A stretch of DNA of 64,000 bases from Hydromonas duriensis (GCF_004363775.1 NZ_SNZE01000009.1:33571-97570), one strand, 5' to 3'. Shown: positions 32,023 through 45,072, counted from the first letter of the stretch. Notes: generated from the sequence alone by a model not told the origin. Program-made: numbers and translations.

Positions 32023-32166
32023 ATGAGAACCGTGATTCAACGATGGCTCTTGTGTGCTGTGGCGACGTTGTTGTGTGTGGCGTGTGGATACAGAGGGCCG
32101 CTGTATATGCCTGATGCGACGCCGTTGCCATCGGTGACCGCTCCAACTTCAATTTCGGTCAAATAG
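32023..32166 (+). CDS. lptM: Small LPS-assembly-associated lipoprotein LptM (YifL-like)
   Basis: 47 residues from the ATG at 32023, which has AAAGG 7 bases upstream; an alternative in-frame ATG at 32005 adds six residues. The lipobox LCVAC places the acylated cysteine at 21, followed by CGYRGPLYMP, the LptM signature. In E. coli LptM helps LptD mature in the outer membrane. It sits 36 bases before lysA as in many proteobacteria. Confidence 0.88.
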   Translation: MRTVIQRWLLCAVATLLCVACGYRGPLYMPDATPLPSVTAPTSISVK

Positions 32167-32202
32167 TTTTTCCATTTTTAAAATTAACTTTAAGACAGCA
32201 TA

Positions 32203-33474
32203 ATGACGCCTTATCCTATTACCACTTTACGCCGTGAAAACCAAACTTTAGTCCTTGAAAATGTGGGTTTGAAAAAACTGGCGGCTGATTATGGAACGCC
32301 TTTGTATGTGTATTCCAAAGCCGCCTTGTCAGAGGCTTGGCAAGCATGGCAAGTGCCTGCAGATCGCCCCATTCATATTTGTTATGCGGTTAAAGCCAAT
32401 TCAAATATAGCGATTTTGAATTTTTTTGCACGACAAGGCGCGTTTTTTGACACGGTGTCGCAGGGTGAAATTGCTCGGGTATTGGCGGCAGGTGCGCCTG
32501 CGCATCGGGTGGTATTTTCTGGGGTGGCTAAAAGTGTTAAAGAAATTGAATTTGCCTTGAACGAAGGGATTCATTGCTTTAACGTTGAGTCGCTTGCGGA
32601 ACTTGACCGCCTGCATGCCGTGGCAACCCGCTTGGGCAAACGTGCGCCCATCTCGTTGCGCATCAATCCTGATGTCGATGCAAAAACCCATCCGTATATC
32701 TCAACGGGTTTAAAAGAAAATAAATTTGGCATCGACCACACAGAAGCGCTGGCGGCTTATCAATACGCGGCGAGTTTGTCTGGTTTGAACATCATCGGCA
32801 TTGATTATCATATCGGTTCACAATTGACCTCGTTGACCCCGTATTTGGATGCGCAGAATCGCTTATTCGGGCTCGTCAAGCAATTGGCTGAACATGGCAT
32901 TACACTTGAACACATTGATTTGGGCGGTGGTTTGGGGGTGCGTTATCGCGATGAAGTGCCGCCCACAGCTGCATCTTTAGTGGAGCAGGCTTTGAATGGC
33001 CTGCGCGAAGCGGGTTTTAATCATGCCTTGATGTTTGAGCCAGGTCGCTCTTTGGTTGCGAATGCGGGTTTGATGTTGACCGAGGTGGAGTATCTTAAGC
33101 CGACACAACACAAAAACTTTGCCATTGTTGATGCGGGGATGAATGATTTGATTCGCCCAGCCTTATATGAGGCATGGATGCAAGTGGTGAATATTGATGA
33201 GCATGATGCCAGTGCGGTGGCTGCGCAACATTATGATGTTGTTGGCCCTGTGTGTGAGTCAACCGATTGGCTGGCTAAAGACCGCGAGTTGGCAGTGCAG
33301 GCTGGAGATGTGTTGGCGGTTTTGAGTGCGGGTGCGTATTGCATGACGATGGCGTCTAATTACAATTCACGCCAACGCCCTGCGGAGTTATTGGTCGATG
33401 GCAGCACAGTGCATGTGATTCGTGAGCGTGACACATTGGCATCGTTGTGGGCAGATGAGCGCATCCCCGAATAA
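32203..33474 (+). CDS. lysA: Diaminopimelate decarboxylase
   Basis: 423 residues, PLP-dependent fold type III. It makes L-lysine from meso-diaminopimelate. PLP lysine K64 lies in YAVKANSN; HIGSQ, GGGLGVRY and EPGRSLVANAG form the phosphate site; GPVCESTDWLA and YNSRQRPAEL complete the substrate site. It directly follows lptM. Confidence 0.96.
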   Translation: MTPYPITTLRRENQTLVLENVGLKKLAADYGTPLYVYSKAALSEAWQAWQVPADRPIHICYAVKANSNIAILNFFARQGAFFDTVSQGEIARVLAAGAPAHRVVFSGVAKSVKEIEFALNEGIHCFNVESLAELDRLHAVATRLGKRAPISLRINPDVDAKTHPYISTGLKENKFGIDHTEALAAYQYAASLSGLNIIGIDYHIGSQLTSLTPYLDAQNRLFGLVKQLAEHGITLEHIDLGGGLGVRYRDEVPPTAASLVEQALNGLREAGFNHALMFEPGRSLVANAGLMLTEVEYLKPTQHKNFAIVDAGMNDLIRPALYEAWMQVVNIDEHDASAVAAQHYDVVGPVCESTDWLAKDRELAVQAGDVLAVLSAGAYCMTMASNYNSRQRPAELLVDGSTVHVIRERDTLASLWADERIPE

Positions 33475-33514
33475 AATGCGTTCAGGTCAGCAATGTACAT
33501 AAAATGACTTTTTT

Positions 33515-33706
33515 GAGCGGCTTCTCTACATGAGAAGCCGCTCTCGCGTTAAAATAACACTACTTTTTTTAGTCATAATCATTTCGGTGTTTTTCAACAC
33601 GTACAATGAGATGTTTGCTAATACATTGATTTTATTTTTTATTTTTGTCAGCCTGTGTTGATGAAAACATTAAAGCACGGGAAAAGTAGGCGTTTACTTT
33701 TCCCGT
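33515..33706. other. Two perfect hairpins in the 253-base gap before ftsK
   Basis: GAGCGGCTTCTC (33515-33526) pairs perfectly with 33532-33543. ACGGGAAAAGTA (33677-33688) pairs perfectly with 33695-33706. Each is 12 bases with a 5-6 base loop. Neither is followed by a T run on the plus strand, so they are not standard terminators. The second lies just before the ftsK start. Confidence 0.7.
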
Positions 33707-33727
33707 ATTTACTTAGGATTTTGTTTC

Positions 33728-36046
33728 ATGTCCACAAAACCAGAGATATTCAAGACCCCTTCGTTGTCCGAGCGAGCCAGCCAGTTGTTGCGTGAGATGA
33801 AGTGGGTGTTGTTCGCCGTTTTAGGGGTGGCATTGTTGCTCATGCTTGTGTCGTATGATGCGCGCGACCCTGGGTTTAACCATGTGAGCAGTCAACAACC
33901 CCGTATTTATAATTGGGTGGGGGCGCTTGGTGCTTGGGTGGCGGATATGACTTTATACGTGTTTGGGCTATCCGCTTACTGGTGGGTGGTTTTATGTGGC
34001 TTGATTATTTGGGTGGGGTACCGTCGGTTTTTACATCTAAGTTTATTTTCAAGCGAAGAGCGTCAAGCCATCTTGGAGAATGCCGACATCTCTCGTGATA
34101 AATTTTTATTCCGTTTGGGTTTTGCGGTTTTGCTATTTGCCAGTATGGGCTTGGAAGCCCGCCATATGGAAGGCTGGTCAATTGCTTTGCCGTACAAAGC
34201 AGGCGGTGTGTTGGGCAATATGATTTCAGGTGGCCTAAGCATGGTCGTTGGTCAGATTTTTACCACTTTATTGCTACTGGTGTTTTTTTGTGCGGGCTTG
34301 AGTTGGTTTTTTAATTTCTCGTGGCTGAGTGTGTGTGAAAAAGTCGGCACAGTCATTGAACATTTATTTTTGAGCATCAAAACTTACGTGACGGCCAAAG
34401 AAGATGAAAAGGTCGGCGAAGTGGTCGCTGCTGCGCGTGAGCGCGTATTGGAGCAGGAGAAACAACGCATTGAGACCGCGCCCCCCGTGATTATTGCCCC
34501 GCCTGCGCCCCCAGTCGTCCAATCTGAACGTGTGCACAAAGAAAAGCAAGTGTCGTTGTTTAGTGAGATGAACAACACCGCCTTGCCCGAATTGTCTTTA
34601 CTCGACCCCGCAGACCCGCACCAAGAAACCGTATCAACCGACACGCTGGAATTTACATCGCGCTTGATTGAGAAAAAACTGCGTGATTTTAATGTTGAAG
34701 TGACTGTGGTCGCAGCGTATCCAGGCCCTGTCGTGACACGTTATGAGATAGAACCTGCAACAGGCGTGAAGGGCAGTCAAATCGTTAATTTGGCCAAAGA
34801 TTTAGCACGTTCATTCGCCATGACGTCGATTCGTGTGGTTGAAACGATTCCAGGTAAAAATTGCATGGCCTTGGAATTGCCCAATCCTAAACGGCAAATC
34901 GTTCGCCTGTCAGAAATCATCGGTTCACAACTGTTCCATGATTCGCATTCGCCCTTAACAGTGGCTTTAGGCAAAGACATTGGTGGTAAACCCGTGGTGG
35001 CGGACGTGGCTAAAATGCCCCATTTGCTCGTTGCAGGGACGACGGGCTCAGGGAAGTCGGTTGGTATCAACACCATGATTTTGTCATTTTTGTATAAAGC
35101 CGAACCCGCCGATGTGCGTTTAATTTTGATTGACCCCAAAATGCTTGAAATGAGCGTGTACGAAGGCATCCCACACCTGTTGTGTCCCGTTGTCACCGAC
35201 ATGCGTCAAGCAGGCCATGCTTTGAATTGGGCCGTGGGTGAGATGGAAAAACGCTACAAGTTGATGAGTAAACTCGGTGTGCGCAACTTGGCGGGCTACA
35301 ATAAAAAAATTGATGAGGCTAAAGCAAAAGAAGAACATGTGCCCAACCCATTTAGCCTCACGCCAGATGCACCTGAACCGCTCGGTCGCCTGCCCAATAT
35401 TGTCATCGTTATTGATGAATTAGCGGACTTAATGATGGTGGTCGGTAAAAAAATCGAGGAACTCATTGCGCGTATTGCCCAAAAAGCTCGAGCGGCAGGC
35501 ATTCATTTAATTTTAGCGACCCAACGCCCCAGCGTAGACGTGATTACGGGCTTAATTAAAGCCAACGTGCCAACCCGTATGGCCTTTCAAGTATCCAGCA
35601 AAATTGACTCACGCACCATTCTTGACCAACAAGGCGCAGAAGCCCTGCTGGGGCAAGGTGACATGCTGTACTTGCCCTCGGGCTTAGGCATGCCCATTCG
35701 TGTGCATGGCGCGTTTGCTTCTGATGATGAAGTGCATCGTGTTGTCGAGAGTTTGAAGTTGCAGGGTGAGCCTGATTATCTCGATGAGATTTTATCGGGT
35801 GGCTCTGAAGGCGATGCCGAGTTTGGCGATTCGGATAGCAACGCTGAAGAAGTCGATGCGCTCTATGATCAGGCGGTCGCTTTGGTGATTAAGAGTCGTC
35901 GTGCTTCCATTTCTTATGTACAACGTGAATTGCGTATCGGTTACAATCGCTCGGCGCGTTTGCTTGACCAAATGGAAAAAAGTGGCGTTGTGAGCAGCAT
36001 GCAAAGCAACGGCAATCGTGAGGTGCTTGCACCGTCGCATGAGTAA
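33728..36046 (+). CDS. ftsK: DNA translocase FtsK
   Basis: 772 residues. Four or five membrane helices lie within residues 25-200, anchoring it at the division septum; a short proline-containing linker follows. The RecA-like motor has Walker A GTTGSGKS (437-444), Walker [13 protein letters not shown] and a C-terminal winged-helix gamma domain (about 705-765) that reads KOPS sites. It pumps the terminus region of the chromosome and activates XerCD. The linker is much shorter than in E. coli FtsK, typical for betaproteobacteria. Confidence 0.96.
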   Translation: MSTKPEIFKTPSLSERASQLLREMKWVLFAVLGVALLLMLVSYDARDPGFNHVSSQQPRIYNWVGALGAWVADMTLYVFGLSAYWWVVLCGLIIWVGYRRFLHLSLFSSEERQAILENADISRDKFLFRLGFAVLLFASMGLEARHMEGWSIALPYKAGGVLGNMISGGLSMVVGQIFTTLLLLVFFCAGLSWFFNFSWLSVCEKVGTVIEHLFLSIKTYVTAKEDEKVGEVVAAARERVLEQEKQRIETAPPVIIAPPAPPVVQSERVHKEKQVSLFSEMNNTALPELSLLDPADPHQETVSTDTLEFTSRLIEKKLRDFNVEVTVVAAYPGPVVTRYEIEPATGVKGSQIVNLAKDLARSFAMTSIRVVETIPGKNCMALELPNPKRQIVRLSEIIGSQLFHDSHSPLTVALGKDIGGKPVVADVAKMPHLLVAGTTGSGKSVGINTMILSFLYKAEPADVRLILIDPKMLEMSVYEGIPHLLCPVVTDMRQAGHALNWAVGEMEKRYKLMSKLGVRNLAGYNKKIDEAKAKEEHVPNPFSLTPDAPEPLGRLPNIVIVIDELADLMMVVGKKIEELIARIAQKARAAGIHLILATQRPSVDVITGLIKANVPTRMAFQVSSKIDSRTILDQQGAEALLGQGDMLYLPSGLGMPIRVHGAFASDDEVHRVVESLKLQGEPDYLDEILSGGSEGDAEFGDSDSNAEEVDALYDQAVALVIKSRRASISYVQRELRIGYNRSARLLDQMEKSGVVSSMQSNGNREVLAPSHE

Positions 36047-36103
36047 TGTGCGCGCTTGATTTGATGTTTAAAGAATGTTGTTTAATTAACTTAGGAGGAT
36101 GAT

Positions 36104-36388
36104 ATGGCTTTAAATTGGATTCAATCCGTTTGTGTAACCAGTGCAATGACGATGGCTTTGCTCGGGGTTGCCCATGCACAAAATACAGATAAAATGACAG
36201 CATCAGAGCACACGGGGCACGCGCATCATTCTGACATGGAGAAAACCACCATGCAGAAAAAAACAGACATGAACAAACATACTAAGAAAAATAATAAAAA
36301 GCATCAAGCCAATCACGGTTCCGATAAACAAGTGAAGCCTTGCGATGCTAAACCTACCGTACAAGATACGTGCAGCATGCCCAAGTAA
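36104..36388 (+). CDS. Small secreted His/Lys/Met-rich protein
   Basis: 94 residues after AGGAGG. A signal peptide ends in AHA at residue 25. The mature 69 residues hold seven histidines (36, 39, 41, 42, 59, 67, 71), five methionines, many lysines and two cysteines (80, 90). I do not recognise a family. The composition suggests metal binding or a disordered periplasmic protein, which is inference. It lies before a Fur-controlled iron importer but has its own terminator. Confidence 0.65.
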   Translation: MALNWIQSVCVTSAMTMALLGVAHAQNTDKMTASEHTGHAHHSDMEKTTMQKKTDMNKHTKKNNKKHQANHGSDKQVKPCDAKPTVQDTCSMPK

Positions 36389-36411
36389 TGCAGTGAATGA
36401 AGATATCAGTT

Positions 36412-36440
36412 AAAAATCCGAGCTGTTTGCTCGGATTTTT
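36412..36440 (+). terminator. Intrinsic terminator after the His-rich gene
   Basis: AAAAATCCGAGC (36412-36423) pairs with GCTCGGATTTTT (36429-36440) over TGTTT. It insulates the upstream gene from the iron-uptake operon. Confidence 0.9.
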
Positions 36441-36529
36441 ATATGGTTATCTCTGAATTTACTTCGATTATTAAAAAAACTGTCACTTCTAAGTCAACTT
36501 CTGCATTTTTAAAAATAAAATAAATTTTT

Positions 36530-36551
36530 GATTATGATAATTATTATCATT
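36530..36551. promoter_or_regulatory. Fur box upstream of fbpABC
   Basis: The 17-base core ATGATAATTATTATCAT (36534-36550) is a perfect palindrome and matches the Fur consensus closely. TATAAC (about 36560) just downstream may be the -10 element, so Fur-Fe2+ would block transcription when iron is plentiful. Confidence 0.85.
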
Positions 36552-36655
36552 TGTGTTAGTATAACTTTATTGGGCTGAATTATTAATTTGGTCTTGGTCG
36601 TGGTTTTGATTTAATTTTTTGAATATGTTTGAATATGAAGAGGAGTGAAGCGAAG

Positions 36656-37717
36656 ATGAAAGCATCTATGTTGGCGTTGGCTTTAAGTACCGTGGTTTTA
36701 GTGGGATGTGGTGAAAAAACTGAATCGAAAGTGGATGTAAAACCTTTGGAAAATACAAGTGCATCAACAGCTGTACCTACTGATGCTCAGTTAGTGCTTT
36801 ACACTTCGCGCTCAGAGCAATTGATTAAGCCCATTACCGATGCTTATGAAAAAGAAACAGGCGTGAAAGTGGTCTTTGTATCGGATAAAGAGGGTCCGTT
36901 GATGGAGCGTTTAGCGGCTGAAGGTGCGAATACACCCGCCGATGTTTTGATGACGGTGGATGCAGGTAACTTGTGGCAAGCGACTCAAAAAGGCTTATTA
37001 CAAGCAATAGACTCCTCAGTGTTGACTGCTAATATCCCATCACATTTACGGGACCCGAACAATGAGTGGTTTGGTTTATCGGTGCGTGCTCGTACAATTT
37101 TCTTTAATAAAGATAAGGTCAAGCCTGAACAACTGTCTACTTATCAAGACTTGGCTTCAAGCAAATGGGCGGGTAAACTGTGCTTGCGCACGTCGAAAAA
37201 AGTGTATAACCAATCCTTAGTGGCCATGCTCATTGCCGAAGATGGTCAGGCCGCTACCGAAAAAACAGTAAAAGGCTGGGTTGATAATTTAGCTGCTCCT
37301 GTATTCCCTGACGATACTAAATTGTTAGAGGCAATTGATGCGGGTCAATGTGATGTTGGGATTGCCAATACCTATTACTACGGTCGTATGCTTGATAAAA
37401 ATCCTAACCTGAATGTGACTCTCTTTTGGGCGAATCAAAAAGCGAAAGGCACGCATGTGAACGTATCAGGTGCGGGCGTAGTGAAATATGCGAAACACAA
37501 AGAGCAGGCTGTGAAATTTATGGAGTGGTTGTATTCTGAAAAAGCCCAAGGCATGTTTGCCGATAGCAATTTAGAATACCCTGTGAATATCAAGGTCAAG
37601 CCCAGTACCATTGTGAATCAGTGGGGGGAGTTCAAACAAAACCCAATCAATGTCAGCCAAGCGGGCGCGGTTCAAGCACAAGCCGTGATGTTGATGGATA
37701 AAATGGGCTATAAATAA
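36656..37717 (+). CDS. fbpA: Ferric-iron ABC transporter substrate-binding lipoprotein
   Basis: 353 residues from the ATG at 36656, with AGGAG 10 bases upstream. The lipobox LVGC acylates C18, so the protein is membrane-anchored in the periplasm. The fold is that of FbpA/FutA/Idi[44 protein letters not shown] and the tyrosine cluster NTYYYGR (Y240-242), which supplies Fe3+ ligands. It opens the Fur-regulated operon and is separated from the permease by a terminator-like hairpin. Confidence 0.93.
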   Translation: MKASMLALALSTVVLVGCGEKTESKVDVKPLENTSASTAVPTDAQLVLYTSRSEQLIKPITDAYEKETGVKVVFVSDKEGPLMERLAAEGANTPADVLMTVDAGNLWQATQKGLLQAIDSSVLTANIPSHLRDPNNEWFGLSVRARTIFFNKDKVKPEQLSTYQDLASSKWAGKLCLRTSKKVYNQSLVAMLIAEDGQAATEKTVKGWVDNLAAPVFPDDTKLLEAIDAGQCDVGIANTYYYGRMLDKNPNLNVTLFWANQKAKGTHVNVSGAGVVKYAKHKEQAVKFMEWLYSEKAQGMFADSNLEYPVNIKVKPSTIVNQWGEFKQNPINVSQAGAVQAQAVMLMDKMGYK

Positions 37718-37734
37718 TAAATGAATGAATAACG

Positions 37735-37780
37735 TAAGGCCCGTAATCTCGTTCATGATGAGGTTGCGGGCTTATTTTTT
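37735..37780 (+). terminator. Intercistronic hairpin with T run between fbpA and fbpB
   Basis: TAAGGCCCGTAATCTC (37735-37750) pairs with 37760-37774, allowing two G-U pairs and one bulged G, followed by six T. Inside the operon it likely causes partial termination, giving more binding protein than permease. Confidence 0.75.
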
Positions 37781-37802
37781 ATTTAAAAATAGAAAGCTTT
37801 AA

Positions 37803-39449
37803 TTGAATCGATTGAAGTCATTATTAAATTGTTTAGGTGGTTCTTTTGATGCCAATGCTTCGGGCTTGTTGCTGCTCAGTAGTGTGACTTTACTGCCATT
37901 GTTTGTTATTTTGTCGTCGATGGGGCAAGCAGATGATACGGTTTGGCAACATATCAAACACAATCAATTGTCGCTGCTGATTTGGAACACCGTCATTTTG
38001 CTGTTGTTGGTGTCGTTGTTTGCGTTATTGATAGGCACATCGTTGGCGTGGTGGGTGACCATGCATGACTTTAAAGGGCGGCGTTTTTTTGAATGGGCAT
38101 TGATGCTGCCGTTGGCAATGCCTGCGTATGTCATGGCCTTTACACAACTTGGTTTGTTTGATTACACAGGACCTGTTCAATCATTTTTGCGCGCAATTTT
38201 AGGTGCAAATGTACAGGCGTTTTTCCCTTTACGCAGTGCGGCTGGGGTGGCGTTGGTGATGAGTTTGGCCTTTTATCCTTATGTGTATTTGTTGGCGCGG
38301 ATTGCCTTTCAATCGATGGGGCGACGTGCGCTTGAGGTGGGGCAGTCCTTTGGTTACTCGCCACGAATTGCTTTTTGGCGAGTGGCTTTGCCGATGGCGC
38401 GACCGTGGTTGGTTGGTGGCGTGATGCTGGTGGCGATGGAAACATTGGCAGATTTTGGTGCGGTTTCAATATTCAATTACGATACCTTGACCACTGGGGT
38501 GTATAAAGCGTGGTTCGCGCTATTCTCGCTATCGACGGCAATGCAGTTGGCGGGATTTTTGCTCTTAGGCGTGGTGACGGTTGTGTCGATTGAGCGCATT
38601 GTTCGTGGTCAAAGATCGTACATTGCGGTCGGCTCGGCGAGCAAAAATCAACGTACACTTTTACGCGGTTGGGCTGCGTGCGGCGTAATCTCATGGTGTG
38701 TCATCGTGTTGGGTTTAGCCTTTGTGTTGCCCGTTGGACAGTTATTGATTTGGGCGTGGCCGACTTGGCGTGTGGATTTAAACACTGATTTTATGGCGTT
38801 TGTACGAGGCTCATTGGGCTTGTCGGCGATAGCGGCTTTGAGCGTTACGACAGTGGCTTTGTGCATGAGTGTGTTTAAACGGCGTACACGCTCACCGTGG
38901 GTATCGGCGTTGGTCATGGCGTCGACTTTGGGCTACGCTGTGCCGGGGACTGTATTGGCGGTTGGTGTGTTTGTGCCCGTGGCGTGGTTGGACAATTGGC
39001 TCATTGGCTCATTGGGGTTGAATGTGGCCAGTGGCGCAATTTTAAAAGGCTCTTTGTGGGTCATGATGTGGGCGTATGTTGTTCGTTTTTTGGCAGTGGG
39101 GTTTTCCTCCGTGGATGGTGCGATGCAGCGGGTCACGGTGAGTCAAGAGCGAGCGGCACGCTCCTTGGGGTTGAATGCTTGGTCGATGATGTGGCGTGTT
39201 TATTTACCTTTAACGCGCGGTGGTGTGTTGACGGCGATGTTGATGGTTTTTGTCGATGTGATGAAAGAAATGCCGATGACGCTGATGACGCGCCCATTCG
39301 GCTGGGAAACATTGTCGGTGCGAATTTTTTCTCTAACGACCGAAGGCTTGTGGAGAGAAGCGGCGTTGCCTTCTTTGGCTTTGATTGTGTCGGGCTTGTG
39401 CCCTGTGTTGTATTTGGCTTGGCAAGGACATCAAAAAGGAAATATTTAA
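37803..39449 (+). CDS. fbpB: Ferric-iron ABC transporter permease
   Basis: 548 residues from a TTG start. It is a fused two-half permease with about 12 helices. Each half carries the EAA-type loop that contacts the ATPase: RRALEVGQSFGYSPRIAFWRVALP and QERAARSLGLNAWSMMWRVYLP. It ends exactly where fbpC begins. The start is the least certain point; GAAAG is the only ribosome-site candidate. Confidence 0.92.
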   Translation: MNRLKSLLNCLGGSFDANASGLLLLSSVTLLPLFVILSSMGQADDTVWQHIKHNQLSLLIWNTVILLLLVSLFALLIGTSLAWWVTMHDFKGRRFFEWALMLPLAMPAYVMAFTQLGLFDYTGPVQSFLRAILGANVQAFFPLRSAAGVALVMSLAFYPYVYLLARIAFQSMGRRALEVGQSFGYSPRIAFWRVALPMARPWLVGGVMLVAMETLADFGAVSIFNYDTLTTGVYKAWFALFSLSTAMQLAGFLLLGVVTVVSIERIVRGQRSYIAVGSASKNQRTLLRGWAACGVISWCVIVLGLAFVLPVGQLLIWAWPTWRVDLNTDFMAFVRGSLGLSAIAALSVTTVALCMSVFKRRTRSPWVSALVMASTLGYAVPGTVLAVGVFVPVAWLDNWLIGSLGLNVASGAILKGSLWVMMWAYVVRFLAVGFSSVDGAMQRVTVSQERAARSLGLNAWSMMWRVYLPLTRGGVLTAMLMVFVDVMKEMPMTLMTRPFGWETLSVRIFSLTTEGLWREAALPSLALIVSGLCPVLYLAWQGHQKGNI

Positions 39450-40499
39450 ATGGATTTAAAAGTCAGTCACATTAAACACAGTTACGGTCATAAGAACGTG
39501 TTGACGGATTTGAGTTTTGAGTTGAATGCAGGTGAAATTGCATGTTTGCTCGGTGGCTCTGGAAGCGGAAAGTCCACGGTGTTAAGGACAATTGCAGGTT
39601 TTGAACGTATTCAGTCGGGGCAAATTAGCATGAGCGGGCAGGTGTTAAGTGCTGCACACGTGCATATGCCCGCACACGAGCGTCAAATTGGTATGGTGTT
39701 TCAGGACCATGCGCTGTTTCCACATTTAACTGTGGCGGATAATATAGGCTTCGGTTTGTTCAAGTGGGCAAAAAAGACTCGTGAAGCGCGAGTGCAACAA
39801 TTGCTCACCTTGATTCACCTGGAAGGCTATGACAAATTGTTTCCGCATGAGTTGTCTGGTGGACAACAACAGCGCGTAGCCTTGGCACGTTCGTTGGCAC
39901 CACGCCCTAAATTGTTGCTGCTTGATGAGCCTTTTTCAAGTTTGGATGTTGAGTTACGTGAACGCTTGGCCCGTGAAGTGCGTGACATTCTCAAGTCAGA
40001 AGGTGTGACTGCCATCATGGTGACGCATGACCAAAATGAAGCATTTGCTGTCGCGGATATGGTGGGGGTGATGCATCAAGGGCGAATCGAACAATGGGAT
40101 TCGCCTTATGTTTTGTACCACAAACCGAGCACCCGTTATGTCGCTGATTTTATTGGGCAAGGTGTGTTTGTGCGTGGCGTGGTGACGGGCAAGCAACGTA
40201 TTTGTCTGGAGTGGGGCGAGTTTGCAGTGCCCGCCTTGCATATGATGCAAGAGGGTGATGTGCTGGATGTGCTGATTCGTCCCGATGATTTAATACACGA
40301 TGATAAGGTCACTTCAACAGCAGTCGTCACATCTAAGGTGTTCCGAGGTACGGACTTTATGTACACGTTGAAAATGCCTTCAGGACAAGAAGTATTGGCG
40401 CAAGTGCCCAGCCATCATTGTCATGAAATAGGTGAAACAATTGGGCTGTATCTTGACTTAGAGCATTGGAATTTTTTTCCAAGAGACAAAAATCAGTAG
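39450..40499 (+). CDS. fbpC: Ferric-iron ABC transporter ATP-binding protein
   Basis: 349 residues. Walker A GGSGSGKST is at 35-43, the Q-loop in VFQDHALFPH, signature LSGGQQQR at 135-142 and Walker B LLLLDEPFSS at about 155-164. A C-terminal TOBE-like region follows from about residue 240. The ATG follows the fbpB stop without a gap. It powers FbpB. Confidence 0.93.
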   Translation: MDLKVSHIKHSYGHKNVLTDLSFELNAGEIACLLGGSGSGKSTVLRTIAGFERIQSGQISMSGQVLSAAHVHMPAHERQIGMVFQDHALFPHLTVADNIGFGLFKWAKKTREARVQQLLTLIHLEGYDKLFPHELSGGQQQRVALARSLAPRPKLLLLDEPFSSLDVELRERLAREVRDILKSEGVTAIMVTHDQNEAFAVADMVGVMHQGRIEQWDSPYVLYHKPSTRYVADFIGQGVFVRGVVTGKQRICLEWGEFAVPALHMMQEGDVLDVLIRPDDLIHDDKVTSTAVVTSKVFRGTDFMYTLKMPSGQEVLAQVPSHHCHEIGETIGLYLDLEHWNFFPRDKNQ

Positions 40500-40513
40500 C
40501 TCATGTCATTCGT

Positions 40514-41521
40514 TTATTTGGGCGCGTTTTTTTGCTGGATGCGCAAGGCAATTTGGCTCGCCAGTTGCAAGGTGGCATCCCAAACATCGCCCTTAGTCAG
40601 ACCCTTGGCGAGTCGGTCTAACTCATGCGTGCGTTGCAGGGCATTTTTTAAAAATGCTAGACTCAATGCTTGAATGGCTTGCGGCATGAGTTTTTCTCGT
40701 GCGCCCCAAACACGGCGATTGCGCATCGCGCTTCCGAGCGACTCGCCTTGTTGTACATCATGTTTGAGTGCGGTTAAAGTGCGCACATCTTCAGTTAACG
40801 CCCATAGCACCAGAACAATCGATTCGCCTTCGGCTTTTAGCCCTTCAATCATTCGACAGACGCGGGCAGTATCGCCCGCCAGCAGACCTTCTGATAGTCC
40901 AAATACATCGTAACGCGCGACGTTGAAAACACTTTGTTGCACCTGTTCATCGCTCAACTGCCCCGCAGGGAATAGTAAAGCGAGTTTTTGAATTTCTTGG
41001 TGAGCGGCGATGAGGTTGCCTTCAAATTGTTGGCTCATCAATTGCAATGCGGAGGGACTGGCGGTTTGTCCGTTGACTTTTAGGCGTTCAGAAATCCAAC
41101 GGGGCAAGTGCGCCAGCGCAACGTTTTGAATCTCAATCAGTTCGCCTGCCGAGGACAGTGCCTTGAACCAAACACTGTTTTTGCTGGTTTTATCGAGTTT
41201 GGGTAAGGTGATGATAATGAGCGTGTCGTCAGAGAGTTGAGCGGTTAAATACTTCAATGCATCACTGCCGTCTTTGCCGGGCTTGCCCGAGGGAATGCGC
41301 AACTCAACAATTTTCCGCTCGCCAAACAGCGACAGGCTTTGCATGGACTCGGTGAGTTGCCCCCAGTCAAAACGCCCTTCGACATTCAATACTTCTCGTT
41401 CGGTGTAGCCTTCAGCGCGAGCAGTCGCACGCAAAGCATCAACGGTTTCTTGGGTCAACAGCACTTCATCAGAGCTGATGAGGTACAACGATTTGAGCGG
41501 TGAGCGAAAAGAGTGAGCCAT
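40514..41521 (-). CDS. holA: DNA polymerase III subunit delta
   Basis: 335-residue clamp-loader subunit that opens the beta clamp. The order of the three domains is normal: SLYLISSDEVLLTQETVDALR at the N-terminus, a middle AAA-like segment with LIIITLPKLDKTSKN, and the C-terminal collar helices. It lies 3 bases after lptE in the leuS-lptE-holA cluster. Confidence 0.93.
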   Translation of the reverse strand: MAHSFRSPLKSLYLISSDEVLLTQETVDALRATARAEGYTEREVLNVEGRFDWGQLTESMQSLSLFGERKIVELRIPSGKPGKDGSDALKYLTAQLSDDTLIIITLPKLDKTSKNSVWFKALSSAGELIEIQNVALAHLPRWISERLKVNGQTASPSALQLMSQQFEGNLIAAHQEIQKLALLFPAGQLSDEQVQQSVFNVARYDVFGLSEGLLAGDTARVCRMIEGLKAEGESIVLVLWALTEDVRTLTALKHDVQQGESLGSAMRNRRVWGAREKLMPQAIQALSLAFLKNALQRTHELDRLAKGLTKGDVWDATLQLASQIALRIQQKNAPK

Positions 41522-41524
41522 ACT

Positions 41525-42031
41525 TTATTTGCTTGCTGAGAGCTTGATTGAACGTAAGCGATATTGCATTTGCGTCGCCAGTTCAATGTCGAGGTCATTG
41601 TATAAGCGCGCGGTTTCTAAGTCCAAACTGGTGTCGTAACCATCGCCTGCGGATAAGGTGCGTGAGACTGAAATGCGCGAGGGCGGAATCAGTTGATTTT
41701 TTTGAGCCGTATAGGCTTGCAAGGTGGCGGATGTCGTTAAGCGGTACTCGACCGCGCGCCCCGCCGAATTGGTGTTCGATACCGCTTTGCTGTGACTGAT
41801 TTCGCCAATTTCTGCAATGACTTGTGCGGGCGCAGGCGGTTTAACCAAAATCACTTGGCCGCGCATGATGTCTTGCAACTGAGTGGTTAAGTTGCTTTTT
41901 TGGTCGGCAACGATAGATAAGGTGCTGTATGTGACCGCCGTCATGCTTGTTGCGCCGCGCAGGTGAAAACCACATGCAGTCATAAGCATGGTGGCGAAGG
42001 AGGCAATGACAAATTTTTTAGCTGAAAACAT
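41525..42031 (-). CDS. lptE: LPS-assembly lipoprotein LptE
   Basis: 168 residues with the lipobox LMTAC followed by GFHLRG, the LptE hallmark. It plugs the LptD barrel in the outer membrane; lptD lies about 3 kb away. It sits between leuS and holA as usual. Confidence 0.93.
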   Translation of the reverse strand: MFSAKKFVIASFATMLMTACGFHLRGATSMTAVTYSTLSIVADQKSNLTTQLQDIMRGQVILVKPPAPAQVIAEIGEISHSKAVSNTNSAGRAVEYRLTTSATLQAYTAQKNQLIPPSRISVSRTLSAGDGYDTSLDLETARLYNDLDIELATQMQYRLRSIKLSASK

Positions 42032-42055
42032 GGCGCACCCTATCTAGGTTTTAGA

Positions 42056-44893
<2,838 letters not shown>

Positions 44894-44957
44894 TTATTGG
44901 TGATTGGGTGATGAAAATATCGCAAACAAAATCACTTAAAAAATCACTAAAAACATC

Positions 44958-44988
44958 ATGCCTCATTCAAAAAATGAGGCATTTTTTA
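44958..44988. terminator. Hairpin with flanking A/T runs between lptD and leuS
   Basis: ATGCCTCATT (44958-44967) pairs with AATGAGGCAT (44973-44982), followed by T6 on the plus strand and a weaker T run on the minus strand. It probably ends the lptD transcript. A TATAAT near 45005 on the minus strand could place it instead inside a leuS leader. Confidence 0.7.
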
Positions 44989-45072
44989 TTGGGTTTAAGC
45001 CGCCATTATATCGCTATTCGGGCGGTGGACGCTTAGCTTTTGGCTGGCGCGTGAGTGGCGTATGGCGTTTGT

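Noticed and set aside
34777..35202. 141-codon antisense open frame in ftsK
   Set aside because: It lies opposite the conserved FtsK motor domain and has no ribosome site or recognisable product.
38897..39475. 192-codon open frame overlapping fbpB
   Set aside because: It is a shadow in another frame of the permease gene, with Cys/Gly/Trp-rich text and no family resemblance.
44940..44990. Leucine leader peptide controlling leuS
   Set aside because: A tiny frame spans the hairpin, but it has only one leucine codon and no convincing ribosome site, so a plain terminator is the simpler reading.
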